From: CAKZLS01 sp963786305
GTDB taxonomy: Bacteria > Pseudomonadota > Alphaproteobacteria > Rhodospirillales > Defluviicoccaceae
Direction of reading: 5' to 3'
NCBI GenBank assembly: GCA_963786305.1
Contig: CAWAYL010000014.1
Location: 124,001 to 188,000 of the forward strand
Length of the DNA: 64,000 nt
Positions within the stretch are counted from its first letter, which is position 1. Each line of letters starts with the position of its first letter. The notes beneath the pieces are model-generated. The model did no database searches, was not told where the DNA came from, and saw nothing but the letters and a program-made list of their open reading frames with translations. Positions 28,105 through 40,031 of this stretch are shown one piece after another. A program made the position numbers and the translations under genes.

Positions 28105-29772
28105 TCAGTCGGCGGTGGCCGCAAGACCGAAACCGCGCGAATCGGTAGCCGCCACGCAGGTTGCCGGCTGTTCGGGAATGGTGCCCGGGCACGAAATGGC
28201 GTTGACCCTCCCGGCCGACAGGATCTGTACCAGTTGATGGCCGCGCCGGCTCAGGTTCTGCAGGTCGGTGCCTGGCAGAAGCTGTTCGAAATAGACCACA
28301 TCGGGATCGCCGCCGCCGAGCACCCGCTTGGTGGCCATGGCGTCGTTGAGCGGAACGCCGGCCAGCAGGGTTTCCGCCGCCACCTGCACCATCGCCACCG
28401 GCGCCGCCGCGCCGCCCGAGGCGGCCGCCGCGAACTTGAACTGTGGCGTATGATCGTTGACCACCAGCATGGGGCCGAGCGCCGTGGCGCCGCGGCCTCC
28501 CTGACCCGGCAACGACGCCAGCACGATACCGGTTCCCGGCGCGATCCGTCCGGTTCCGAACAGGCTGTTCAACGTCACCGCACAGGCGGCCGCCGATCCG
28601 CTGCGGTCGACGGCGACCATGGACGCGGCCGACGGGTTTTCCACCAGCGGCTCGACCGTCAGACCCAGCTGTCCGGGCGCCGCGTGCTGGTCGGAACGAT
28701 AGCCTCGCATCAGTTCGTCGATGTGATCGTCCGCCACCAGTTCGCCGACGCCGATGCCGATCACGCCTTGATCGTAGGCCCAACGTTCCCGTTCGGAAAA
28801 GGCGCGAAGCGAGGTTTCCGCCAACAGGTGCGGCCGTTCCTCCGCTGACGCATCGGCGAACCGGTCGCCGCCGTCGAGCATCGACCACATCTGAGCCGCC
28901 ACCGCGCCTCCGGCCGGCGGCGGCGGCGGGAAATGGACGGTGTCGCGGCCGAGATCGAAACGAAGGGTGTCGCGCCAGACGGGCTGATAGTTCTGCAGGT
29001 CCGAGCTTTCCAGCGACCCGCCGGCTTCCGCCACCGCTTCGACCAGCTGCAGCGCCGTCGGACCCGTGTAAAACCGGCCCGGCCCGTTGGCGCGAATATT
29101 GGAGATCACCGTCGAAAGGTCCGACTGCCGCACGAAATCGCCTTCGGTGACCATCTCCTCGGTATTGCTCGATTTGAAGATCCGGCGGACTTCGGGCTCC
29201 GCCAACAGCGCGCCCTCGACCTGTTTCAGGTCCTTGCCGAAAGCCCTTGAAACCTGAACGCCGAAGCGGGCGAGGTTTTCCGCCGGCGCCAGCAACCGCG
29301 ACCACCGCAGCCGGCCGAACCGGGCGTGGAGAGCGAAAAAGCCGCGGGCATTGGCCGGAACGGCGCTCGGACGGTCGGCTTCGGGCGGGACGCGTGCCGG
29401 CGGCCGCGCCAGGAATTCGAGCGCCCGGACCTCCAGGGTGTCGCTGTCGTAGGCGACGCAGACGCCGCCGCCGCCGAGACTGGCCGCCGACGGCAACGTG
29501 ACCGCCATGGCGAAGTACATGGCGGTGACGGCGTCGGCGGCGGAACCGCCGGACGCCAGGACCTCGCGGCCGATCAGCGCCGCCTTGGGCTCGTCCGCGG
29601 CCACCCCGCCGAGGAAACCCTCCACGTATCCGACGGTGCCCAGCCCCTCTTCGTCGCTCGACCCGCAGCCGAGCACAATCAGGGCCGCGAGCACGGCCGC
29701 CAATTGACGCCGCCCCCGACCGTCACTACCTTTTTTATCAACTCTTGAACCGAGAATTTCGTTGAAACCCAT
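28105..29772 (-). CDS. Gamma-glutamyltransferase-like lipoprotein with altered nucleophile site
   Basis: 555 residues. The N-terminus is basic (RGRRQ) and followed by a lipobox (LIVLGCG), so this is a probable lipoprotein. The body resembles gamma-glutamyltranspeptidases: GGSAADAVTAMYFA near the N-terminus, FTGP-like FYTGPTA, and TLNSLFGTGRIAPGTG. In true enzymes the small subunit starts with Thr-Thr-His before the VVD-x-x-G segment. Here the aligned stretch is SAASMVAVDRSG, with Ala or Ser in place of Thr. It may therefore lack autoprocessing, use a serine, or have another role. The ATG at 29772 overlaps the divergent M48 gene by eleven bases. Confidence 0.75.
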   Translation of the reverse strand: MGFNEILGSRVDKKGSDGRGRRQLAAVLAALIVLGCGSSDEEGLGTVGYVEGFLGGVAADEPKAALIGREVLASGGSAADAVTAMYFAMAVTLPSAASLGGGGVCVAYDSDTLEVRALEFLARPPARVPPEADRPSAVPANARGFFALHARFGRLRWSRLLAPAENLARFGVQVSRAFGKDLKQVEGALLAEPEVRRIFKSSNTEEMVTEGDFVRQSDLSTVISNIRANGPGRFYTGPTALQLVEAVAEAGGSLESSDLQNYQPVWRDTLRFDLGRDTVHFPPPPPAGGAVAAQMWSMLDGGDRFADASAEERPHLLAETSLRAFSERERWAYDQGVIGIGVGELVADDHIDELMRGYRSDQHAAPGQLGLTVEPLVENPSAASMVAVDRSGSAAACAVTLNSLFGTGRIAPGTGIVLASLPGQGGRGATALGPMLVVNDHTPQFKFAAAASGGAAAPVAMVQVAAETLLAGVPLNDAMATKRVLGGGDPDVVYFEQLLPGTDLQNLSRRGHQLVQILSAGRVNAISCPGTIPEQPATCVAATDSRGFGLAATAD

Positions 29773-31108
29773 TTTTCGCACGATTGCTGCTTTTCTGGCT
29801 CTGGCGTCGATCCTGCTGCCTCCGGCGGAATTGTCGGCGCAGAGGCTTTCTTTCATCCGCGATACGGAAACCGAAAATACCATCCGATCCTACGCAACGC
29901 CAATTTTTGCGGCGGCCGGGCTGAACCCCTCGGATGTTCGAATCTTTCTCGTCAACGACAACCAGCTTAATGCATTCGTCGCCGGGGGCCAGAACCTTTT
30001 CATCAACACCGGCCTGATCACCAGCGCCGACAGCGCCAATCAGGTGGTCGGCGTGATCGCCCACGAAGCCGGCCACATCGCCGGCGGCCATCTGGCGCGC
30101 GTGCACGATGCGCTGCGCAAGGCGACCGCCGAGCAGATCATCGCCATGGTGCTCGGCGCCGCCGCCGCGCTCGCGTCGGGCCGTCCGGATCTCGGCACCG
30201 CGGTGGGGGCCGGCGGCTCGAATGTCGCGCAGCGGAATTTTCTCGCCTACACCCGCACCCAGGAAGGATCGGCGGATGCGGCCGGGATGAAATATCTCGA
30301 CGCGACCGGGCAGTCGGCCAGCGGCCTTGTCACGTTCATGGAAAAACTGAGCGGCCAGGAACTGTTGAGCACGGCGCGCCAGGATCCCTATCTCAGAACC
30401 CATCCGCTCACCAGCAATCGTATTTCGGCGCTCAAGGCGCACGTCGCCCAGTCGCCCCATTCCGACACGCCGCCCGATGCGGATTTCGAGCGGCAACACG
30501 AGCGCGTGGTGGCCAAACTGCGCGGTTTCCTCGAGGCTCCGGCCGTCGTGTTGCGGCGCTATCCGGAATCGGACACCAGTGTTCCGGCGCGCTACGCCCG
30601 CACGGTCGCCCATTTCCGGAAAGGCGATCTGGAACGCGCACTGAGCGAGATTGACGCGCTGATCGCCGAGTATCCCGACGATCCCTATTTCCATGAGTTG
30701 AAGGGCGAGATGCTGTTCGAGCGCGGCCGGCCGGCCGAGGCGCTGGGACCCTACGAAACCGCCGCCAGCCTGCTGCCGCATGCGCCGCTGGTCCGGGTCG
30801 AACTGGCGCGGGTGCAATTGTCCCTCAACGACCCGCAGATGCTCGAAGCCGCCATCGTCAATCTTCGCGCCGCCGTCGCCTACGAGCGCGACCGCGCGTT
30901 CGCCTGGCGCCAGCTTGCCATTGCCTATGGCCGCAACGGCCAGATGGGTGAAAGTTCGCTGGCCCTGGCGGAGGAGGCGATGCTGATGCGCAACAAGCCC
31001 GAAGCCCGGTTTCATGCCGGAAAGGCGGAAACGCTGCTGGCCGCAGGATCGCCCGGATGGATCCAGGCGCAGGACATTCTCCAGCAGGTCAATCGAAGGG
31101 ACGACTGA
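29762..31108 (+). CDS. Periplasmic M48 metalloprotease with TPR region (BepA/YfgC-like)
   Basis: 448 residues, starting at a TTG. A signal peptide (to about residue 26, ending ELSAQ) is followed by the M48 domain with HEAGH at 101-105 and a likely third zinc ligand in QEGSADAAG. The C-terminal half has TPR-like helices (RKGDLERALSEIDALIAEYP). BepA-type proteins degrade or chaperone misassembled outer-membrane proteins. The start is unsure, since TTG is rare, but the signal peptide begins directly there. The frame is intact. Confidence 0.88.
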   Translation: MKPIFRTIAAFLALASILLPPAELSAQRLSFIRDTETENTIRSYATPIFAAAGLNPSDVRIFLVNDNQLNAFVAGGQNLFINTGLITSADSANQVVGVIAHEAGHIAGGHLARVHDALRKATAEQIIAMVLGAAAALASGRPDLGTAVGAGGSNVAQRNFLAYTRTQEGSADAAGMKYLDATGQSASGLVTFMEKLSGQELLSTARQDPYLRTHPLTSNRISALKAHVAQSPHSDTPPDADFERQHERVVAKLRGFLEAPAVVLRRYPESDTSVPARYARTVAHFRKGDLERALSEIDALIAEYPDDPYFHELKGEMLFERGRPAEALGPYETAASLLPHAPLVRVELARVQLSLNDPQMLEAAIVNLRAAVAYERDRAFAWRQLAIAYGRNGQMGESSLALAEEAMLMRNKPEARFHAGKAETLLAAGSPGWIQAQDILQQVNRRDD

Positions 31109-31254
31109 GGCGATTCCGCCGTCTGGCGAGGCGGGCTGTTAACGATTTCGTGATAAGACCAAGCAACCTGGCGGGTCCGCTTGCCCGCGACCGGCGTCTC
31201 GCGCATGATCGCGCGGGTCCCGAATTCCGAACTCTCGGCGCAAAGGACGATTGA

Positions 31255-32061
31255 ATGCGGTTCATCAACGGTGTTTCAGTGGGTTTGGCGGCGGCGGGAT
31301 TGGCGGCGCTGGCGTTGACGGCCGCCGGGCCCACGGCGACGCGAGCGGCGGATTTTCTTCCGCCGCGCAGACCTCGGGCACCGGCGCCGTGGCGCCGGCC
31401 GAAAAGGCCGCCATGGAGGCGGTGATTCGCGCGTATATCCTGGATCATCCGGAAGTGGTGGTGCGAATCGCTTCAGCGCTGGCAGGACAAACAGAAGGCC
31501 GAGAGCGAGGAAAGGGCCAAGGCCGCTCTGTCGACGTACCGCGACCGGCTCGAAAACGATCCCGCGACGCCGGTGGCCGGCAATGCCGAGGGCGATATCA
31601 CCATCGTCGAGTTCTTCGACTACCGGTGCGGGTACTGCAAGCGCGTCTTCCCGGCCATCCAGGAACTGATCGAGACCGACGGCAATATTCGCTACGTGTT
31701 CAAGGAATTCCCCATCCTCGGACCGGACTCCATGGTGGCGGCCCGCGCCGCCCAGGCGGTCTGGTTCATCGATCCCGACCGCTATCTCGATTTCCACGCG
31801 GCGTTGATGGGCGCCCGGGGCGGGCTGAGCGAGGACCGGGTGCTCGACATCGCCGCCAAGGCCGGTCTCGACCGCGACGCGGTCAAGAAGGGCATGGACG
31901 ATCCACGGGTCGCCGAGGCCCTGGCCGACAATCTCGGCCTGGGCCGTGTGCTGGGCGTCAATGGCACGCCGGCGTTCGTCATCGGCGGCGAGCTGGTTCC
32001 GGGCGCCATCGATCTCGACGCCATGAAGGAACGGGTGGCGGAAGCGCGGCGGAATTCGTAG
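31255..32061 (+). CDS. DsbA-family thiol-disulfide oxidoreductase, two apparent frame changes
   Basis: About 268 residues in total. From the ATG at 31255 the first frame gives a signal peptide (GLAAAGLAALALTAAGPTA). A frame change of minus one, or plus two, between about 31345 and 31375 leads to the EKAAMEAVIRAYILDHPEVV segment. An extra base near 31472 then leads to the thioredoxin-fold domain with EFFDYRCGYCKR (active site CGYC) and the cis-Pro in NGTPAFVIGG. The arrangement, a helical N-terminal region before the fold, fits the Com1/ScsC-like group of periplasmic isomerases. Despite the breaks every conserved block is present. Confidence 0.85.
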
Positions 32062-32075
32062 AAAACGATTGATCT

Positions 32076-33196
32076 TTACGCGACGGCCGCGCGGTTGTCC
32101 TTGAGGGACGGTTCGCCGCGTTCGCCGCGCCGGTCCATCTCCGCGCGAACCCGTGGCAGCGATCCCGGACACTCCCTTTGCAGGAAATCGAGCATCGCTT
32201 CGCGCACGTAGCAGCGCAAATCCCAGGCGCGGCCCGAGGTTGCGGCGCTCATCAGCGCACGCAGCTCGACGGTCTGTTCCTTGGCGTTGGTGACCTGCAG
32301 TCCCCACACCCTGTTGTCCCATAGATCGGTGGTCCGAAGGACGCGGTGCAGTTCCTCGCGGACCGCCGCGACCGGCACCGTGTAGTCGGTGTAGAGGAAC
32401 ACGGTGCCGAGGATGTCGGAGGTCTGGCGCGTCCAGTTCTGGAACGGGTGTTCGAGAAAATACGACAGCGGCACCACCAGCCGCCGGAGATCCCATATGC
32501 GGACCACCACGAAGGTCGAGCGGATTTCCTCGATCCATCCCCATTCGTTTTCGACGATGACCACGTCGTCGATACGGATCGGCTGGGTCATGGCGAGCTG
32601 CAGACCGGCGATGAGATTGGACAGCGCCGGCCGGGCGGCCATGCCGATAACCAGGCCGGCGACGCCGGCGGACGCGAACAGGGTCACGCCGATCTGGCGG
32701 ATGGACGGGATGGACATCAGCATGATGCTGGCGGTGATCACGATGATGACCGCGGCCAGAACCCGGCGAATGACGCGGGCGCGGGTGTGCATCTCCCGTG
32801 CCAGCAGATTGTCCGAGGCCGTGATGTCGTAGCGCGCGGTGATCACATCGGTGATGACGCCGGTCATCCCCATCGCCAGCCAGCCCACGGCGGCGGTAAG
32901 CGCGAGGGTGAGCAGATGCTGGATGCTTGCGGTGGTGTCCGCGGGGATGCTCAGGTTCGGGACGACCAGGAATAGCGCGAACACCATGAGGATGGCGCGA
33001 GCGGGCCGCCGGCTGTGCGTCACCAAGTGAGTTGTCGGTTATTCCCTGTCGTCCGGCTCGCCACCCGTGCGGCGGCCTTGTATGCCAGGAGATGAATCAC
33101 GTAGGCGATAAACAGCGCGCCGACCACCAGGCCGCCGTCGATCGCCAATAGCTCCCATGTTTCCAGGTCAAGCAGATCTCTCGCCTGGGCGAACAA
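32076..33196 (-). CDS. MscS-family mechanosensitive ion channel, frame break near the N-terminus
   Basis: About 373 residues. The frame from 33026 to 32076 gives three membrane helices. The pore-lining helix (AGVAGLVIGMAARPALSNLIAG) is followed by the beta domain VDDxV-like RIDDVVIVENEWGWIEEI and a C-terminal mixed domain. Another membrane helix with LLAIDGGLVVGALFIAYVIH lies upstream in a different frame; I take it as the true N-terminus, probably from the TTG at 33196 after AAGGCG. The join near 33025 needs a shift of the sense opposite to most others in this window. It protects against osmotic downshock. Confidence 0.83.
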
Positions 33197-33470
33197 GTCT
33201 ATTCGCCTTGTCCATCAGAGTATTCATTCATCGCGCGCGATTCTCCTCTCGGCACCGAGGCGGGGCCGCAATCATCAATCATTAACTCTGCGCCGCTACG
33301 CTTCCGCAATTCACGACATTCGTCATGGAAAGGCGGAACCTATGGCGCATTTGCGCAAACCTGTGAAGCGTGTTGTTGCGGAGCGGCCTCTGGGCCGCGC
33401 GCCCCGTAACCATTTTTCAACACGTTGCGGCTAGGCTACTGGGGGTTTCCACGATGGGGCACGCCAAGCC

Positions 33471-33650
33471 ATGGAAAAGCTTGAGGAATTCGAGAAAGAT
33501 ACGCTGTTCATCATCCTGCGCTGGATGGTGGTCTCGATGATCTTCGCGCCGCTGTTGTTCTCGTTCGCGGTTCCGTTCCTGGCGGCCGTGAAGCTCTGCG
33601 CCATCGCGCTCGTCTGGGAACTCATCGGCAAGAAGAAATACGAGGCCTGA
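33471..33650 (+). CDS. Small membrane protein of unknown function
   Basis: 59 residues (MEKLEEFEKDTLFIILRW at the start, IGKKKYEA at the end). It has one long or two short hydrophobic segments in the middle. The charged, partly amphipathic ends and good codon use suggest a real gene. No family is recognised. GGGGC and CAAGCC precede the ATG, but there is no classic ribosome site. The preceding 270 bases (33197-33470) hold nothing that I can identify. Confidence 0.55.
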   Translation: MEKLEEFEKDTLFIILRWMVVSMIFAPLLFSFAVPFLAAVKLCAIALVWELIGKKKYEA

Positions 33651-33699
33651 CGCCCGGACACGGCCAGGGCCTCAGGCCGATCCGTCGCGGGCCGTAACC

Positions 33700-33725
33700 G
33701 TTATACTAACGACCGTTGTTATTGC
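33700..33725. repeat. Copy of the ACTAACGACCGTTGGTAT dispersed repeat
   Basis: Reads GTTATACTAACGACCGTTGT and continues TATTGC. It lies between two convergent genes and could also be a transcription barrier. Confidence 0.6.
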
Positions 33726-33745
33726 ACGATGATGGGACTGGCTCG

Positions 33746-34117
33746 TCAGATGCCGACGCACTCGATTCCCGACGACGATTCCGCCAGTTTGCCGCGCACG
33801 CTCTCCGGTGGTGTCGTCGGCCACGATTTCGTGCACACCTTGTCCCATATGATGAACATCTTCTTGTAGACGTTCAGCTCGAGATTGGTCGAGTCCATCG
33901 GGATATCCAGGCACTTCTCTCCCGTATCGAACGGCTCGGAATCCATTTTCACGGTCTTGCCACTGTTCTTGAAATGAACTTCGAAGTGCATCGATTTCTC
34001 GGCCGTATTGTCGATGCAGACCTGGATGGTGTCATCGGCATGAACGCCGGAGGCTCCCAGGACGACAACGACAAAGCCAATCGCGGCGACAGACACGAGG
34101 CTAAAGATGTTACGCAT
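33746..34117 (-). CDS. Secreted small cysteine-containing protein of unknown function
   Basis: 123 residues. A clear signal peptide (SLVSVAAIGFVVVVLGASGV, cut near VHA-DD) is followed by a beta-rich body with four cysteines (in VCID, KCLD, VCTK and ECVGI), likely two disulfides in the periplasm. The motif MHFEVHFKNSGKTVKMD suggests a beta sandwich. No family is recognised. The ATG at 34117 is preceded by AGGAACG; the frame extends upstream but the signal peptide fixes this start. Confidence 0.7.
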   Translation of the reverse strand: MRNIFSLVSVAAIGFVVVVLGASGVHADDTIQVCIDNTAEKSMHFEVHFKNSGKTVKMDSEPFDTGEKCLDIPMDSTNLELNVYKKMFIIWDKVCTKSWPTTPPESVRGKLAESSSGIECVGI

Positions 34118-34250
34118 TTTCGTTCCTACGAGTTGATTTCTTTTATTGGCAAGTAATGCCATGTACGCATTCTCCGCACAATCAAAATACCTTCCCCGTT
34201 TGGGTGGGGTAGCGTGACGCCGGGCGCAACTCTGGGCGCGATGAAATATT

Positions 34251-34287
34251 GCAGTGCAGCATCGGTAGTGTTATGCTGCACTGCAGC
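34251..34287. promoter_or_regulatory. Paired palindromic operator-like sites upstream of the hemerythrin gene
   Basis: GCAGTGCAGCAT (34251-34262) and ATGCTGCACTGC (34273-34284) form a perfect 12-base inverted repeat with a 10-base spacer. The second half continues to ATGCTGCACTGCAGC. The same 17-base palindrome occurs at 56889-56905. The TGC-rich, CTGC-N3-GCAG character recalls PhaR sites described in Rhodobacter and Paracoccus. The regulator is an inference. Confidence 0.5.
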
Positions 34288-34339
34288 GAAGGCGATGGCG
34301 GCCGCGTAGGGATCGCGGCGATCGACCGACGTGGAAGTC

Positions 34340-34890
34340 ATGATCATGCAGAGGCTGAGCGAACTGGGACCGGTTATCCACGAGGAACATTTCCGCATGT
34401 TGGTGTCTGATGTGCGGCATCGAAAACCGGGTGACCGGGTCGGGGGCGCAGCGTCCCATGGACCCCAACGACGAGAACGACCGGGCGCTTGCTGGAAGAG
34501 GTGGTCGCCGGCCTGACCGACATGGTCGGCCACAACGCCTTCGAGGAAGCCGTTCTGTTTCCGCTGCTCAGCGACGGCAATCTCGGTGGCGACGACCTCT
34601 CGGAATTGTTGAGCGAAGAGCACCTGCTCATCGAGCCGATGGCGCGGCGCGTACGACGCCTCGCGGCGAAATTCTCGAACACGGCGTCCGCGGGTCGAGC
34701 GCCGAGGCGTTTCAGGACGCCGGCGTTGACCCTTGCCGGCAATTTGATCCCGCACATTCAGAAGGAAGAAATGGCCGTCGTCCAACGGCTCGGATCGCTG
34801 TTGGAGCCCGACGTGGACCGTCGGCTGGCGACAAGCTATGCCGCCGAATGCCGACGGCTGGCGCAAGACTACCGCGACAGCCACGCGTGA
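34340..34890 (+). CDS. Hemerythrin-like HHE domain protein, two apparent +1 frameshifts
   Basis: About 182 residues after removing extra bases near 34401 and 34492. It is an alpha-helical di-iron or oxygen-binding-type protein. Conserved His/Glu clusters are IHEEHF near the start, VGHNAFEEAVLFPLL, EEHLLIEPM and LIPHIQKEE. The middle fragment LMCGIENRVTGSG joins them only after both corrections. The start is an ATG at 34340 or 34346. An operator-like palindrome lies about 55 bases upstream. Possible roles are sensing of oxygen or nitric oxide. Confidence 0.75.
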
Positions 34891-34894
34891 CGGG

Positions 34895-35080
34895 TCAGAC
34901 GGTGATGTCGACGCCGCCCCTCGCGGCGGTCTCGGCGCTCCGGGTGACCGCCTGATCCAGCATCCGGCCGATGGCCTGCTCGGCGGCGTTTTGCTGCTTG
35001 ATCATTGCGGTGGTCATGGTCTGCGCGGTCTGCGCCTGGTTGGCGGCCACCGCGAAAGACGCAATATTGGCAACATTCAT
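34895..35080 (-). CDS. YjfB-like putative motility protein
   Basis: 61 residues starting MNVANIASFAVAANQAQTAQ. The pattern of a short helix-forming start followed by SQAQTAQ and a variable tail fits the YjfB-like family, often annotated as putative motility protein. Function is unproven. GGGAG precedes the ATG by about six bases. It is convergent with the hemerythrin-like gene, four bases apart. A copy of the CGACCGTTGGTAT repeat (35107-35123) lies just upstream of its ribosome site. Confidence 0.65.
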   Translation of the reverse strand: MNVANIASFAVAANQAQTAQTMTTAMIKQQNAAEQAIGRMLDQAVTRSAETAARGGVDITV

Positions 35081-35187
35081 GACTGGCTCCCGCGAAGCAA
35101 TGAAGCACGACCGTTGGTATAACATCGTGCACGTCCGCGGTTAACAATCGGTTAACGCCGGCCTGAAGCGCGCGCCGCCGCGGGGCC

Positions 35188-37352
<2,165 letters not shown>

Positions 37353-37477
37353 GGCATTTCTCCCCAGGTAATCGGTGGTTAGGCGCGGCCGAACGGTCAC
37401 GTCCGCGACCCGTGCCTTACGGTGCGCTCGTTGTCGGTTATCTCCCGCTGGCCATGTGCCCGCGATCGAGTTTCCGG

Positions 37478-38503
37478 TCAAGCGCGTTGTAGGTCGCGAC
37501 CGGTGTCACCCCGGGTCTTCAGCGACAGGACCCAGCCGATGAGCAGGCCGGCGGAAATCCAGAACAGTTCCCGGAAGCGGCGGATGAGGGCCACCGCGAC
37601 CCCGAGTTCGGGCGATCCGGTGATGGCGCCGCAGACCACCAGAAAGGTGCCTTCCTGCGCGCCGATGTTCGACGGAATGAAGAACAGCGCCGTCCGCACC
37701 AGAACCACCACGCTCTCGATCACCAGGGCGTAGACGAACGGGATTGGCGCGCCGAGGAAATGCAGCACCAGATAGATCTCCACCGCGCCCAGGGACCAGT
37801 TGCAGAATTGCAGGGCGCAGGCCGCGAAGAATTGCCGTGGCCGGCCCAGGTAGAACTCCATGAGCCGGCCCTCGATGGCTCGGATGTGGCGCACCACGCG
37901 CAGCGCCGCGACGCCGAACCAGGCGCGGCTCAGCCGGCGGCCGACCCGCGAGACGAACCGGTAGTGCTGGACCAGCCACAGCACCACCACCAGCGCCACG
38001 ATCAGCACGCCGCCGGCGACCATCATGATCTCCACCGACACCGGCAACACGCCGGTAACGAGCGCCAACGCGATGCCGAGCAGCAGGAACGGGATCTCGG
38101 CGCAGACATTGACGACGTGCAGCAGTATAAGGCTGGTGGTGCCCTCGCGGTACGTGATGGCGTATCGCTGGTTGATGAGCATCGCCTTCATCGGCTCGCC
38201 GCCCACCGAAGCGAACGGCGTGACATGATTGAGCGCTTCGCCGGCCACGTGGATGGGCCATAACCGGCAGAACCAGCGCGCGTCGAGCCGGGTGGACCGC
38301 AGCGTCAGGGTCCAATTGACGGTATCCACAACGAACCACAGGCAACTCGCGCCGACGACGACGCCCAGGCCGACCCAGCCGAGCCGCGTGACATGGCGCC
38401 AAACCTCGGAAAGATCGGAGTGATACAGGATAAAAGCGAACACGCCGAGACCGAGCGTCGTGAACGCGATGGTGAGTGCGCGTACGGGCGATCTCGATTT
38501 CAC
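37478..38503 (-). CDS. HpnL/UPF0104-like integral membrane protein (lysylphosphatidylglycerol synthase membrane-domain family)
   Basis: About 341 residues with roughly eight membrane helices and the family features GEALNHVTPFASVGGEPMKA and SNIGAQEG. Members include HpnL in hopanoid loci and AglD/MprF membrane domains, often taken to flip or hold lipid-linked substrates. The start is uncertain: I use the GTG at 38503, just before the first helix, though the frame is open further up. It is divergent from the GT21 glycosyltransferase, exactly as expected for a lipid-glycosylation pair. Confidence 0.82.
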   Translation of the reverse strand: MKSRSPVRALTIAFTTLGLGVFAFILYHSDLSEVWRHVTRLGWVGLGVVVGASCLWFVVDTVNWTLTLRSTRLDARWFCRLWPIHVAGEALNHVTPFASVGGEPMKAMLINQRYAITYREGTTSLILLHVVNVCAEIPFLLLGIALALVTGVLPVSVEIMMVAGGVLIVALVVVLWLVQHYRFVSRVGRRLSRAWFGVAALRVVRHIRAIEGRLMEFYLGRPRQFFAACALQFCNWSLGAVEIYLVLHFLGAPIPFVYALVIESVVVLVRTALFFIPSNIGAQEGTFLVVCGAITGSPELGVAVALIRRFRELFWISAGLLIGWVLSLKTRGDTGRDLQRA

Positions 38504-38753
38504 GACACGTCGGCCGGCGGCATAAGCCGGTTTGCGGCGCGCCCTGTTCGATCGGAGAGGGGGGGTATGCTGATTGGTCAAATTGTTTCGGGCGCATCCG
38601 GTCCGCAGGCCCGCGCTTGGGCGCGGGGTTCGCTCTTTTAGTCCCGAAACGTGCTCGCAGGCAAGCCATTGCATTAAACAATGGTTCTCTTCAGAGGCTT
38701 AACCGGATAAACAAGGCTGTAGCGATTGCATCCACTGGGGGAAGTCGAAAGCA

Positions 38754-40031
38754 ATGTCGCTCTATCAAGTCCTATTTGGCGTGTGCCTGATCCCGGTGAT
38801 CGGCGGATCGGTCTATGCGCTTCTCTCCATGGCGGCGGCGCTCTGGTATACGCGCCCGCGCCGGGCCGTCGACGGCCCGGCGGCGGCGTTTCAGCCACCG
38901 GTCACCATCCTGAAACCGGTTTACGGATTGGAAAGGGATCTCGAGGCGCGGCTGCGCACGGCGTGTCTGCAGGACTATCCCGACTACCAGGTCGTGTTTT
39001 GCATCCAGAATCCAGAGGATCCGGCGCTTCGCGTCGTCACCAAAATCCAGGCGGAGTTCGGCGAGGCCCGGGTTTCCATCGCCGTTCGCGATATCCGCGC
39101 CGGCCCCAACGGAAAGGTCAACAATCTCCTTGGTGGCCTTGACGTCGCCCGGCACGATGTCGTGGTCATCAGCGACAGCGATATCCGCCTGCGTCCCGAC
39201 TATCTCACCGCTATCGTCGCGCCGTTGGCCGACGAACGGGTCGGCGGCGTGTGCACGCTGTTCAAGAACGCCGGCGCCGCGCGTGTTTGCGAGCGGCTGG
39301 AGCTGCTGAGCATCAACGCCGAGTTCATTCCGAGCGTCCTGTTCGCCGAGGTCACCGGGGCGGCCGGGTTCTGTCTGGGGCCGTCGGTGGCCACCCGGCA
39401 ATCCACACTGCGCGAACTGGGCGGTCTCGAGAGTTTCGCGGACTATCTGGCGGAAGACTACGAGATCGGTCGGCGGATCTGGACGTCGGGGCGTAAGATG
39501 GTCCTGGTGCCGCATGTCGTCGACGCCATGCTCGACCTCGAGAGCTGGTCGCAATGGTGGACGCATCAGGTGTACTGGGATCAGAACACGCGCGTCGCCA
39601 GTCCCAAGGGCTTTTTCGGTACCATCCTGATCAAGTCCGTTCCGTTCGCCTTATTGTTCGCCATCCTGACCGGCGGAGATGCCATGGGTCTCGCCGTTCT
39701 GGCCGGCGCCGTCGCGCTGCGGATGGCAACGGCGGCGGTCGTTCTCAAAAGCGCGCTCGATGACGCCGAGGGACTGCGGGCCCTGTGGTTGCTGCCGCTC
39801 CGCGATGTCGTCGGCCTGGCCAGCTGGTTCTTCGCCTATGGCCAGAGGACCGTGGTGTGGCGCGGCGTCGAATACCGCCTGACCACCGGCGGCCGCATGG
39901 TGGTGGCGGCCCCCCTTGCCGGCCCGGACGCGGAACTGGCAAAAGCGAGCGAGCGGCCCGCGGGCTCGCTCAGCGCAAAGCCGCATAGAGCGAGGATTTT
40001 CCATGCAGCCCGTAAAGCCTTTTTTCTTTGA
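38754..40031 (+). CDS. GT21 ceramide-glucosyltransferase/HpnI-like glycosyltransferase
   Basis: 425 residues. One N-terminal and several C-terminal membrane helices frame a GT-A domain with PPVTILKPVYGLE, ISDSDIRL (metal-binding Asp), and AEDYEIGRR. The usual QxxRW-type motif appears changed to QVYWDQNTR. GT21 includes eukaryotic ceramide glucosyltransferase and bacterial HpnI, which adds N-acetylglucosamine to bacteriohopanetetrol. The acceptor lipid here is unknown. GGGGAAG precedes the ATG. The last 29 bases overlap the start of the aminotransferase gene, which implies translational coupling. Confidence 0.85.
   Translation: MSLYQVLFGVCLIPVIGGSVYALLSMAAALWYTRPRRAVDGPAAAFQPPVTILKPVYGLERDLEARLRTACLQDYPDYQVVFCIQNPEDPALRVVTKIQAEFGEARVSIAVRDIRAGPNGKVNNLLGGLDVARHDVVVISDSDIRLRPDYLTAIVAPLADERVGGVCTLFKNAGAARVCERLELLSINAEFIPSVLFAEVTGAAGFCLGPSVATRQSTLRELGGLESFADYLAEDYEIGRRIWTSGRKMVLVPHVVDAMLDLESWSQWWTHQVYWDQNTRVASPKGFFGTILIKSVPFALLFAILTGGDAMGLAVLAGAVALRMATAAVVLKSALDDAEGLRALWLLPLRDVVGLASWFFAYGQRTVVWRGVEYRLTTGGRMVVAAPLAGPDAELAKASERPAGSLSAKPHRARIFHAARKAFFL

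Noticed and set aside
27389..29305. A 638-codon minus-strand frame
   Set aside because: It is an out-of-frame shadow of the aminotransferase and gamma-glutamyltransferase-like genes, rich in Arg, Gly and Ala.
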